Shown here: piece by piece, positions 27,243 through 35,489 of the stretch | Layout of the letters: the number at the start of each line of letters is the position of its first letter | How positions within the stretch are numbered: position 1 is the first letter of the stretch | Source: an uncultured Lachnospiraceae bacterium | GTDB taxonomy: Bacteria > Bacillota > Clostridia > Lachnospirales > Lachnospiraceae | NCBI GenBank assembly: GCA_910585075.1 | Contig: CAJUED010000016.1 | Coordinates: 6,331 to 70,330 of the forward strand | Length of the DNA stretch: 64,000 nt | Reading direction: 5' to 3' | Notes under the pieces: model-generated | The model's input: the letters and a program-made list of their open reading frames with translations, nothing else | Database searches by the model: none | What the model was told of the DNA's origin: nothing | Translations under genes and position numbers: made by a program

Positions 27243-27686
27243 CTAAAGCAGCATTTCCTCTATTATCCCGGAAGCCTCTGCTACCAGTCTGCTGCACGGT
27301 CTGGATTCATAATACTCTCTAGTCCTGGCGGAAGGCTTTGCGCTTTCTTCCCTTCCTTCAATTCCAAGCAGCTCCCGGCAGATAATTGTTCCGTTTTTTG
27401 ATTTAAATTTATCCGCCATTTCTCTGACCAGAAGATAAATTTTTTCTTTGCCTTCCTCATTTGCAGGGTCTGTGTTTCCTTCCTTCAGGCCTGCCAGGAG
27501 AGCCATTGCCGACACAACACCGCATATCTCCCGCATTCTTCCCACACCGCCGCCCATAGGGCTGGCCAGTCTTAACGCAGTTTCCCGATCCATGCCAAAT
27601 AAATCCGCATAAGTGGCAAACACCGATTGGGCACAGGTGTATCCCGATTCAAAGGTCTCTACAGCCTGCCTTACCCGGCTCTCCAT
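27243..27686 (-). CDS. C_GCAxxG_C_C family protein
   Basis: 147 residues. The family signature is seen as GYTCAQSVF, then SPMGGGVGRMREICGVVSAMALL, a Cys in IICRELL, and a final PCSRLV. The conserved cysteines suggest a redox or metal-binding role, and the name C_GCAxxG_C_C simply describes the motif; the function is unknown. The ATG at 27686 shares its A with the stop of the SEC-C gene (TGATG), so it is translationally coupled to it. Confidence 0.9.
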   Translation of the reverse strand: MESRVRQAVETFESGYTCAQSVFATYADLFGMDRETALRLASPMGGGVGRMREICGVVSAMALLAGLKEGNTDPANEEGKEKIYLLVREMADKFKSKNGTIICRELLGIEGREESAKPSARTREYYESRPCSRLVAEASGIIEEMLL

Positions 27687-28192
27687 CAGCCTTTCCTTCC
27701 GCAGCACTTTTTATACTTTTTACCACTTCCACAGGGACATGGGTCATTGGGATAAATCTTATCGGGTTTTACAATGGTGGTGGAAGATTTTTGCTCTCTG
27801 TAAAGAGCCTTTCTTTTTTCCTCATCATAGATTTCTTCCCACTCGGGCAGTTCATAAAGCCAGTCGGCGCCGGCCGCCACCATATTTTTATATAGCAGCT
27901 CCGTATCAAATCCCAGATTTACCTGAGTGTCTTCTTCCATTTCTTCTATGGGATTAGCCTCTTTTAAGCTATCATTGATGCCATCCAAAAAGCCTGTCAT
28001 TGTCATAATGTCAATCCCGTATTTTTCCGCCAGTTCCTTTACCGTACCGGTCACCACTTCATCCGGATTTTTTAAAAGCTCTGCGTAAATATCCTTTTCC
28101 TTCTGAAAATAATCAGACCAGAGTCTTTGCAAATCTCCCTTATTTGCTGTTTCCGAATAGGCCACATCCCGCCATTTTTTTAGCAATGCCAT
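27686..28192 (-). CDS. SEC-C motif protein
   Basis: 168 residues. The C terminus carries the SEC-C zinc-binding motif PNDPCPCGSGKKYKKCCG, as in the end of SecA. The helical N-terminal part (about 1-140) has no assigned function but is typical of clostridial SEC-C proteins. Start at 28192 chosen for GAGGAGG upstream. First gene of a two-gene operon with the C_GCAxxG_C_C protein. Confidence 0.88.
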   Translation of the reverse strand: MALLKKWRDVAYSETANKGDLQRLWSDYFQKEKDIYAELLKNPDEVVTGTVKELAEKYGIDIMTMTGFLDGINDSLKEANPIEEMEEDTQVNLGFDTELLYKNMVAAGADWLYELPEWEEIYDEEKRKALYREQKSSTTIVKPDKIYPNDPCPCGSGKKYKKCCGRKG

Positions 28193-28299
28193 ACACAATT
28201 CCTCCTCACCTGCCATGGGCAGATTTTCCTACAAGTAATTCATAATAATAGACTTTGCATGTATTACATATTTTATGTCCTACCGCAGTGCACGCTCGA

Positions 28300-28411
28300 A
28301 AAACCTCCGGTTTTCCTCGCTCCCGGGCTTCGCCCTATCACTCCGCAATCTGAAAAAAGCGACTGCGAGCAGTCGTTTTTTCATCTTCCTCCGTGGCACT
28401 GCTCACTGCCA
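28300..28411. repeat. Cluster of four hairpins between genes
   Basis: Within the 506-base gap 28193-28698 lie four consecutive stems: AAAACC-TCC-GGTTTT (28300-28314), GGGC-TTC-GCCC (28325-28335), a long stem AAAAAA(G)CGACTGC..GCAGTCGTTTTTT (28353-28381, a likely bidirectional terminator), and TGGCA..TGCCA (28394-28411). The linkers between them share CTCC. Similar in design to the array at 58888. The rest of the gap holds a terminator at 28604-28646 and nothing else recognised. Confidence 0.5.
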
Positions 28412-28603
28412 TCACGTATATTATATCTTAATTTATATAAAATGCAAATTTTTTTTAAAAAAATGAATATAGCCGAATAAGCCGGGATTTGCAGGGTAAT
28501 AATATTAATGTCAACGGATCCCCCTCCTTTGACAATGTGGGAAACCACGGATACGGCAGATAAATAAATACTTATCCTCCCTGGAGGATATATCCTCCCC
28601 TAA

Positions 28604-28646
28604 AAAAGTCCATGGAAATGCGGTTGACGGATTTCCATGGACTTTT
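28604..28646. terminator. Bidirectional terminator after the LysR gene
   Basis: A 16-bp perfect stem (arm AAAAGTCCATGGAAAT) with an 11-base loop; the A-run and T-run arms serve either strand. It ends the minus-strand LysR gene at 28699. Confidence 0.85.
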
Positions 28647-28698
28647 GCTATGCTTAAAAACCAATAATCCCGTTTGCAAAGCAGGCATTTGACGCTTT

Positions 28699-29613
28699 TT
28701 AAGGGATTTGGAACATAATTTCATTTCTTGTCGCCTTCCCCGCTGCTTCCAGAAATCGTTTTACGGTTTCCGAAGGCTGCGGTGAATGTAACAGGCCGTA
28801 AGGGATGCTGTGCTCCCATTCCACGGGGATTACCTTCAGCAGAGGATGCACCGTTGCCCATCCCGGGATTGCAAGCAGTATATCGTTACTGTTTTCACAG
28901 CGGTTAAAAATATTCATGCTGTAGAAATCAAAATCCACTATATTGATTTTGCTGTGATTCTGCCAGATATCATCCCGCAGCCGATCTACATAATGGCTCC
29001 AGCCACGGTGCATTAAAAGCAGATTTTCACCATATAAATCCTGTATCTTTAACCGGTCCTTCTCCGCCAGTTTATGGTGTATGGATACCGCACAGCAAAA
29101 TGGCTCCCGGGACAACTCAAGCCCTGTGCATCCCCGTACCTCCAACATGGTTTCATCAAAAATACCGCCCACAATGTCAATATTCCTTCCAAGATTTGCA
29201 AGGATTTCTCTGGCGTTCTCCGGTGTATTCTCAAAAGGAACAATCTCAAATTTAATGCCCGGACAGAGCGCCTGAATCTTAGGCCACAGCCGCATCAGGA
29301 GCTGTGCCGGTGTCATGGGGGAACTGCCGATTCGAATAAGATTGGTGTCTTCCTGCATGGCATTTTTCGCTCTTGTGACGGAATCCTTGCAATATTGGAT
29401 GATATATTTTGTATCCTGGTATAAGGACTTTCCCGCCTTCGTCAAAGTAAGTCCCCGGTGCGTCCGCTCAAACAACTTCAGATCCAACGCGCTTTCCAGC
29501 AGATTAATTTGCTTAATGACAGCGGTTGGAGTAATGTAGGATTCTTCCGCCGCTTTGTTAAAACTGCCCGCATCCGCTACACGCAAAAATGTTTCAAGTT
29601 GTGGATTATACAC
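28699..29613 (-). CDS. LysR-family transcription regulator
   Basis: About 304 residues. An N-terminal winged helix-turn-helix (LETFLRVADAGSFNKAAEESYITPTAVIKQINLLE) is followed by the type 2 periplasmic-binding-fold effector domain (about 90-300). The start is a GTG at 29613, eight bases from GGAGG; an earlier GTG (29619) is only two bases away from it. No divergent target gene is present: the upstream neighbour is on the same strand. Effector unknown. Confidence 0.9.
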   Translation of the reverse strand: MYNPQLETFLRVADAGSFNKAAEESYITPTAVIKQINLLESALDLKLFERTHRGLTLTKAGKSLYQDTKYIIQYCKDSVTRAKNAMQEDTNLIRIGSSPMTPAQLLMRLWPKIQALCPGIKFEIVPFENTPENAREILANLGRNIDIVGGIFDETMLEVRGCTGLELSREPFCCAVSIHHKLAEKDRLKIQDLYGENLLLMHRGWSHYVDRLRDDIWQNHSKINIVDFDFYSMNIFNRCENSNDILLAIPGWATVHPLLKVIPVEWEHSIPYGLLHSPQPSETVKRFLEAAGKATRNEIMFQIP

Positions 29614-29741
29614 TGGCACAGCCTCCTTTGGATTTAGTTGTAACCATTATACCACCCTTTGGGAGATTATGTAAATCAGCTTATCCTTCCGGCCACAGGC
29701 TGTATAATATCTGATTCCTTGGACTTTCATAATTTATCGAT

Positions 29742-30329
29742 TTATACCCCTGTCTCCACAAAATGGACAGCGGAACGCTCCCAATATTTTTTATAAACCC
29801 AATCCTCCGGTTCGTCAAAATTCAGCTGATACATGCGGAAGGTAACCAATATGTCTTTAGGCTGCCATTGTTCTTCATAGGAATACCGGTATTTCATTCC
29901 CAAGCGTTTCATCACACTACCGCTTTTCGGATTATTGATATCATGGGTGGCTGTGATATATGGAATTCCATCCCTTTTCAGCTGTTCAATAACTGCCTTA
30001 CATGCCTCCGTAACAATTCCCCTGTGCCAAAATTCCTTCCGAAGTCCATAACCTAAATCATTCCCGTCATGGACTTCAACATTGACGTACCCCATCGGAT
30101 AATTGTCATCTTTCAGGCAAATGGCATAATGGTACGAAAAATATTCCCCATGCCTTTCTTGGATTTGCTTTTTATATACCGCCTTTGCTTCCTCCATGGA
30201 TTTAAGTGGAAACCATGGCAAAAATTGATTCACTTCTTCATCACTGTAGATTTCATAGAATGCCTCTAAATCGCTTTCCGCAAATTCCCGCAATATAAGC
30301 CGCTCTGTTTCAAGTATTGGCGTATTCAT
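29742..30329 (-). CDS. GNAT-family N-acetyltransferase (RimJ/RimL-like)
   Basis: 195 residues. ETERLILREFAESDLEAFYEI at the start, FYSDEEVN..FLPWF, and the acetyl-CoA-binding segment LGYGLRKEFWHRGIVTEACKAVIEQL match the acetyltransferase_3 (RimJ/RimL) group. NNPKSGSVMKRLGMKYRY is the second family mark. Substrate unknown. GGGAGG precedes the ATG. Single-gene unit. Confidence 0.88.
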   Translation of the reverse strand: MNTPILETERLILREFAESDLEAFYEIYSDEEVNQFLPWFPLKSMEEAKAVYKKQIQERHGEYFSYHYAICLKDDNYPMGYVNVEVHDGNDLGYGLRKEFWHRGIVTEACKAVIEQLKRDGIPYITATHDINNPKSGSVMKRLGMKYRYSYEEQWQPKDILVTFRMYQLNFDEPEDWVYKKYWERSAVHFVETGV

Positions 30330-30438
30330 TTTTCCTCCCTGCAGTTTTCTTAGATTACCCTGTCGTCTTCCCTCAACACAAATGATATTGCATAAGTATC
30401 AGTTCCTGACGGTTGGCAAACGTCCCGGAGCAAATTTT

Positions 30439-31095
30439 TTACACAATTTGAACCTTCAATAATCTGGCAAGCTCCGCTGCCTGGTATATATTCACTTTTG
30501 CTCCCGCCAGCTCCGTAAATGTATCGGAAATCATCAGATTAGTAATCGTACAATCTGACAGGTCAATTCCTTTTAGTTTCGTCTTAAAAAAATCCACACC
30601 GGTAAAATTAACGTTATGAAATATGGGTTTTTTCAATTTGGCCTCTGAAAAAAAGCTCTGTTCCATATTACAGTCTGATGCTGAGGTATTCTCCCAGAGC
30701 GTGGATACATAATTGCAGTACAGGCAGCTGCAGTTCTCCATTTCCATGTTTTTCAATAAGGCGGATGCAAATATGCTGCCGTCCATTTTGCAATTTAAGA
30801 ATTTACCGTTTCTAAAATACGCATTTTGAAAACTGCAATTGCTCAAATCACAGCCATCAAACACCACTTCCAAAAATTCACCGTCGTCAAATACATTATC
30901 CGAAATCCTGCACTTCATGAACTGCACATTCTCAAACATTACTTTTTTTGCATCCATCCCGCTGACGCTTTCCTTTTCAAACGCTTTCTGTTCTATAGCG
31001 GTTTCCATTTCAATGGCATGAATGATTTCATCATATAGCAATTCGCCGTCTCCCTCCCGATTCCGTAGATTTTCCAATGCGCGCCAGAAGCACAC
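30439..31095 (-). CDS. Pentapeptide-repeat-like protein
   Basis: About 218 residues. The central part shows successive A(D/N)LXX-type pentapeptides: CDLSNCSFQNAYFRNGKFL, CKMDGSIFASALLKN, VNFTGVDFFKTKLKGIDLSDC, predicting a right-handed beta-helix. Function not determined; some relatives protect DNA gyrase or act as protein-binding scaffolds. The start is uncertain: the frame opens with a GTG at 31095 without a good ribosome site, just after an in-frame TAA, and ATGs follow at about residues 30 and 47. An open overlapping frame upstream (to 31175) hints at a possible frameshifted N terminus. Confidence 0.75.
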   Translation of the reverse strand: MCFWRALENLRNREGDGELLYDEIIHAIEMETAIEQKAFEKESVSGMDAKKVMFENVQFMKCRISDNVFDDGEFLEVVFDGCDLSNCSFQNAYFRNGKFLNCKMDGSIFASALLKNMEMENCSCLYCNYVSTLWENTSASDCNMEQSFFSEAKLKKPIFHNVNFTGVDFFKTKLKGIDLSDCTITNLMISDTFTELAGAKVNIYQAAELARLLKVQIV

Positions 31096-31225
31096 GGTTT
31101 CAGGTTACGCCTTTTGTTCCGCCGCCTTCTCATTCCCGCCTTCTGTCGATGCTGATTTTCATTATAGCAGAACACCCTATTTTGTAAAAGAACCTTCCAT
31201 AAGGATTTTCCATCCCTGTAACAGT

Positions 31226-32110
31226 TCAGCCTTCCGGCTTCACTGTTACCATCCCCCGATACTGCTTTGGCGTATAGCCCACATACTTCTTAAACTGCCT
31301 GTTAAAATTGGATAAATTCTGAAAACCACAGGCAAATGCAATCTCTAAAGACGGTGCCGGCGAATTGCGCAGCATCTCGCAGGCAAGCTTGATTCGAAGC
31401 TGGATGATATACTCCATTGCGCTGACCCCTACCATTTTCTTAAAGCGGTACATAAAATAACTTTTACTTAAGTGTGCCATCCCGGCCAATTGTTCTATGC
31501 TGATAGCTTCCCTGTAGTTTAAATTGATAAAAACAAGGGTCTCACGGATGCTTTCCATCTGCCGCTCGTCCTGATTTTTCACGGTGACAATACAGCTATT
31601 TTCTTCAAGCAGCCAAAGGAAACGAAGCAGCTCGCTTTTCATATGCAAGTCCGCAATCGCGGTATTCTCTTTGACGCAGTCAAAAATCTGTTCTATGCAC
31701 CTCTGCATTTCCTCATAAGCTTTATGTTCCTTAGATATCGGCACGATAACCTCCCGGTTTCCATTGATGATCGGTTCCATGCAGGAAATCCCGCACCGTT
31801 CTTCCTTTCCAATCCCCAAAAGCTCCGTCCTGAATACCAGCGTATTGTAAACCTGCTTATCCCCCTTATATGGATAGAGCGCATGGAGCGTGTTAGGCGG
31901 AATCAATATAATATCGCCGGCATCCGCTGTAAATTTATCCTCCCCACAGGTAAACTCACTTCTGCCGCTGACAATATAGTTCAGTTCAAATTCATTGTGC
32001 CAGTGCAGCGGCACCAGGGGAAACCTGTCAGGAACCCTGCATTCAAAGAAATCATAGGGGATTCTCACTGATCCGTGTTTTCTTTTTTCTTTTGAAGATA
32101 AATTATTCAT
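31226..32110 (-). CDS. AraC-family regulator
   Basis: About 294 residues. An N-terminal cupin sensor (HWHNEFELNYIVSGRSEF...DIILIPPNTLHALYPY) is followed by two helix-turn-helices: IEQLAGMAHLSKSYFMYRFKK and LEIAFACGFQNLSNFNRQFKKYVGYTPKQYR. The latter is the AraC signature. The start at 32110 has GGAAAGGG upstream. It is transcribed divergently from the GH13 gene, which it most likely controls in response to a sugar. Confidence 0.93.
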   Translation of the reverse strand: MNNLSSKEKRKHGSVRIPYDFFECRVPDRFPLVPLHWHNEFELNYIVSGRSEFTCGEDKFTADAGDIILIPPNTLHALYPYKGDKQVYNTLVFRTELLGIGKEERCGISCMEPIINGNREVIVPISKEHKAYEEMQRCIEQIFDCVKENTAIADLHMKSELLRFLWLLEENSCIVTVKNQDERQMESIRETLVFINLNYREAISIEQLAGMAHLSKSYFMYRFKKMVGVSAMEYIIQLRIKLACEMLRNSPAPSLEIAFACGFQNLSNFNRQFKKYVGYTPKQYRGMVTVKPEG

Positions 32111-32260
32111 ACTTGCCCTTTCCAAAATCACACAGAAACCCTCTATCCATAATTACCGTTCCTCCACTCCGGCCGCTTTGTCAGATAAATATCCCCATCA
32201 CCCTGCCTCCACTTTGCCCCGTCGAAAGCCGGTTTCTGCCTGACTCTAAAAATCCTGTAA

Positions 32261-32291
32261 AGTATTATAGTATTGTTTTTCAGTATTATAT
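32261..32291. promoter_or_regulatory. Candidate AraC-type operator (direct repeat)
   Basis: AGTATTATA occurs at 32261-32269 and again at 32282-32290, exactly 21 bases apart (two helical turns), in the divergent region between the AraC-type gene and the GH13 gene. AraC-family dimers bind direct repeats with such spacing. Confidence 0.4.
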
Positions 32292-32380
32292 CAGTTGTAT
32301 CTAAAATAATTTAGGATTATTATATCATTATAGAAAGCAGATATAAACCAAAAGACAGACAATTGAAAGGAGTTTTTCAA

Positions 32381-33919
32381 ATGGCAAAGTGGCTTGACAA
32401 CGCAATTTTTTATGAAATCTATCCCCAGTCCTTTAAGGACACCAACAGTGACGGTATTGGCGATTTTAACGGGATTATCGAGAAGCTGGATTACATCAAG
32501 GAGCTTGGATGTAATGCGCTCTGGATCAACCCCTGTTTCGAGTCTCCCTTTGGAGATGCAGGGTATGATGTGGCGGATTATTGCAAGACAGCTCCCCGTT
32601 ACGGCACCAACGCTGACTTAAAACGTCTTTTTGACGAAGTACATAAGCGGGATATGCATATTCTCCTTGACCTGGTTCCCGGACATACTTCCGTGGAGCA
32701 TCCCTGGTTTAAGGAATCCATGAAACCTGAGCGGAACGAATTTACGGACCGCTATGTCTGGACTGACAGTATCTGGGAAGCGCCTGAGGGTATGGGAAGC
32801 CTGCGCGCTATCTCCGACAGGGACGGCTCCTGCGCCGTGAATTTCTTTTCCAACCAGCCATCCTTAAACTATGGTTTCTACAAGGTAGAACGCCCCTGGC
32901 AGCAGCCTATGGATGCACCCGGCCCGAAAGCAACGGTGGAAGCTCTCAAAGATGTTATGCGTTTCTGGCTTACCATGGGCTGTGATGGTTTCCGTGTGGA
33001 TATGGCGGGCTCCCTTGTAAAGAATGATGAGGAAGGCAAAGGCACCGTAAAGCTCTGGCAGGGTATTCGCGCTTTCCTGGATGAGGAATTCCCTGACGCA
33101 GCCATGGTATCCGAATGGAGCATCCCCCAGAACTCCTTATCGGGCGGATTCCATATGGACTTCATCCTGTTCCACGGTCCCGACCATCCAAACAACCTGT
33201 TCCGCTCTCCCGAGCCATTCTTTGCAAGCCGCGGAAAAGGCGATATTTCAAAATTTGTGAAAAAATATAAAGAGGATTACGAGAAGACAGCACGCAAGGG
33301 CCTTATCTGTATTCCTTCCGGTAACCATGACGTGGACCGTATTGCAAGACATCTCCACGGCGACGAGCTGAAATTTGCCTTTGCATTCCTGCTCACCATG
33401 CCCGGCGCGCCTTTCATTTACTATGGGGACGAAATCGGCATGCGCTATGTGGAAGGGCTTAACTCCGTAGAGGGTGGCTACAACAGAACCGGTTCCCGTT
33501 CCCCTATGCAGTGGGATGACGGCGTAAACGCTGGCTTCAGCCTTGCAAGCAAAGAAAAGCTCTATATCCCCATGGATGAAAGCGAGGATCGTCCTACCGT
33601 ACAGAATCAGATGGCTGATGAATCCTCTCTCTACCATGAGGTAAAGAGACTGATTACAGTGCGTCAGGCTCATCCTGCACTTCAGAGCAAAGGGGAGGTT
33701 GATTTCCTTTATGCGGAAGAAAATGCTTATCCTCTCGCTTACCTTCGAAGCGCAGGGGATGAAAAGATACTGGTTATCTTAAATCCCTCTGAAAAGGATA
33801 CAAGCTTTGACTGTGCTTATTCCCTGGGAAATGAATTGTACGCATTTGGCGGTAAAATGAGCGCTGCCGATGGCAAGATTACGGTTCCTGCAAAGTCATT
33901 TGCATTCTATCAGGTCTGA
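32381..33919 (+). CDS. GH13 alpha-glucosidase/alpha-amylase family enzyme
   Basis: 512 residues. Clear GH13 barrel: NSDGIGDFNGIIEKLDYIKELG, catalytic nucleophile Asp207 in GFRVDMAG, acid/base Glu245 in VSEWSIP, and Asp317 in SGNHDVDR, followed by a C-terminal beta domain. The first segment is typical of oligo-1,6-glucosidase-like enzymes. No signal peptide, so it acts on imported oligosaccharides. The exact substrate (isomaltose, sucrose, trehalose phosphate) cannot be settled. ATG at 32381 with AAAGGAG. Controlled most likely by the divergent AraC-type regulator. A hairpin of 7 bp follows the stop at 33933-33951. Confidence 0.9.
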   Translation: MAKWLDNAIFYEIYPQSFKDTNSDGIGDFNGIIEKLDYIKELGCNALWINPCFESPFGDAGYDVADYCKTAPRYGTNADLKRLFDEVHKRDMHILLDLVPGHTSVEHPWFKESMKPERNEFTDRYVWTDSIWEAPEGMGSLRAISDRDGSCAVNFFSNQPSLNYGFYKVERPWQQPMDAPGPKATVEALKDVMRFWLTMGCDGFRVDMAGSLVKNDEEGKGTVKLWQGIRAFLDEEFPDAAMVSEWSIPQNSLSGGFHMDFILFHGPDHPNNLFRSPEPFFASRGKGDISKFVKKYKEDYEKTARKGLICIPSGNHDVDRIARHLHGDELKFAFAFLLTMPGAPFIYYGDEIGMRYVEGLNSVEGGYNRTGSRSPMQWDDGVNAGFSLASKEKLYIPMDESEDRPTVQNQMADESSLYHEVKRLITVRQAHPALQSKGEVDFLYAEENAYPLAYLRSAGDEKILVILNPSEKDTSFDCAYSLGNELYAFGGKMSAADGKITVPAKSFAFYQV

Positions 33920-33973
33920 TATAAACCACTGATGTCTGCCGTCAGCAGACATATAATCAAAGCCGTAAGGCAA

Positions 33974-34062
33974 AATCGAGCAGGGAAGGTTCTTTCCCTA
34001 CTCGCCGTGCAGGCCGCCTGCTGTAACGCAGCAAATTTCCATATGCGGCCCTGTGCATAAAA
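33974..34062 (+). repeat. Structured repeat B, copy 1
   Basis: About 89 bases starting AATCGAGCAGGGAAGG and ending GGCCCTGTGCATAAAAA. It matches 39428-39519 nearly base for base at both ends, while the middle differs. Three stems can be drawn: GAGCAGGGAA/TTCCCTACTC, an outer TGCAGGCCGC/GCGGCCCTGTGCA, and a small CTG..CAG stem inside. It lies downstream of the GH13 gene. Confidence 0.65.
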
Positions 34063-34166
34063 ACGAGGCTGTCGCAGTAAGAATAATAGATACAAGATAT
34101 ATGAATATCTGACTTTCAGAAATGCAATATCCTGTATACAGTTTTCTTAATGCGACAGTCTCGTTT
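34061..34166. mobile_element. 106-bp MITE-like element with 23-bp terminal inverted repeats
   Basis: Ends at 34061-34083 and 34144-34166 are inverted repeats identical at 21/23 positions, starting AAACGAGGCTGTCGCA. The 60-base interior has no gene. GGCTGTCGCA-type ends recall insertion sequences of the IS1182 group (family knowledge, not checked). No clear target duplication is seen. It lies between convergent genes and can also serve as a bidirectional terminator. Confidence 0.5.
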
Positions 34167-34207
34167 CTTTAGTAATACACAAAATTTCTATACATTCATG
34201 AATCTTA

Positions 34208-35455
34208 CTACTTATTCCGTCCTGACTTATTCTTATCTGACCGGCTTTTACTTAAATTGTTTTTATTTATATGGCTGCTTTCCGTATCGCCATTGCTTAT
34301 ACTGCTATTGTTTACTATCTTCGCCGCATTTCTCTTATTTACACTCTCCCGAAGCAGCGCATAACCCGTTGACATTAAGGGAATAAACATCAGCATTCCG
34401 CTGACGCCAAATAAGCTGCCGCCCACGCTCACCGCCATCAGTACCCATATGGAAGGCAGACCCACAGAGTTTCCCACTACCTTGGGATAAATCAAGTTTC
34501 CCTCTATCTGCTGCAACACCAAAAACAGCACCACAAACCCAAGAGCCTGGACGGGATTATTAATCAAAATCATAAAAGCCCCCACAGCACATCCGATAAA
34601 GGCCCCCACAATGGGAATCAGCGCCGTAACCGCAATCAACACGCCCACCATAAGAGCATAGGGCATCCGGAAAATACTCATGGAAATCACGAACATTGTG
34701 CCTAAAATCACCGCCTCAAGGCACTGGCCTGTGATAAAGCTGCTGAAATTCTTATATAAAAGGCTGCAAATCTCCAAAACCTTCTCTCCCACGGCCTCGG
34801 GCAGATATGCGGTGATGATCCGTTTTCCCTGATTTCCAAGCCGCTCCTTCTGGGCTAAAATATAAAGGGCAAAAACAAAACCAATTACGCCGTTTACCAC
34901 GCCCGATATAATGCTGCCCGCCACCGTAAAAGTGGAATTAAGCACATTGCCTGCGCCGCCGTTTTTCAGGAAGAAATAAATATTTTCTACCAAACCGTCC
35001 CAATTTATTTCCGTTTCTTCCAGCCTGCTCACCCACTCCACCAGCGCCGGTTCATTTTTAGCCAGTAATTCAACTTCCACCATCAACTGCTCCATAAAAA
35101 CCGGAACCTTTTTCCCGATTTCCGAAGCAGTCAACGCCATCTGGGGCAGAACCATTCCAAAAACCACCGCAAAAACCAGCACGATCAGAACAATGGAAAG
35201 CACCATGCTCAAGGGCCGTTTCAGTTTCCCGGCCGCCTTTCCCTTCCAGGCCTTTAAAAGCTTATCCTCAATAGCCTTCATTAAAATATTCAGGATGAAG
35301 GCAATCACACCCCCATAGATAAAGGGCTTAAAAATATCCACTACAAAAGCAATCCCTGCCATAACCTGCGCGCTATAAATAATCGCCAGCACCAGCACTG
35401 CCCCAAATATCATTATATTTCTGATTTGTTTCATTTTTTCTTTGCTAAACTCCAT
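34208..35455 (-). CDS. AI-2E family (PerM-like) transporter
   Basis: 415 residues with about seven to eight membrane segments and a central soluble region (about 95-165). The pattern FALYILAQKERLGNQGKRI, LIPIVGAFIGCAVGAFMILI and QQIEGNLIYPKVVGNSVGLPSIWVLMAV is characteristic of the AI-2E/UPF0118 family, whose members export small molecules or ions (autoinducer-2, Na+). The Ser/Asn-rich tail is variable. It is 34 bases downstream of the glycosyltransferase-MarR gene and is probably in the same operon. Confidence 0.9.
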   Translation of the reverse strand: MEFSKEKMKQIRNIMIFGAVLVLAIIYSAQVMAGIAFVVDIFKPFIYGGVIAFILNILMKAIEDKLLKAWKGKAAGKLKRPLSMVLSIVLIVLVFAVVFGMVLPQMALTASEIGKKVPVFMEQLMVEVELLAKNEPALVEWVSRLEETEINWDGLVENIYFFLKNGGAGNVLNSTFTVAGSIISGVVNGVIGFVFALYILAQKERLGNQGKRIITAYLPEAVGEKVLEICSLLYKNFSSFITGQCLEAVILGTMFVISMSIFRMPYALMVGVLIAVTALIPIVGAFIGCAVGAFMILINNPVQALGFVVLFLVLQQIEGNLIYPKVVGNSVGLPSIWVLMAVSVGGSLFGVSGMLMFIPLMSTGYALLRESVNKRNAAKIVNNSSISNGDTESSHINKNNLSKSRSDKNKSGRNK

Positions 35456-35489
35456 ATTTAGTACCTCCTGAAAGATTCGCCTGAAAGGC

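Noticed and set aside
28259..28480. Plus-strand small gene between the SEC-C and LysR genes
   Set aside because: It runs through hairpins and terminators, has no ribosome site, and two frames are open at once from composition.
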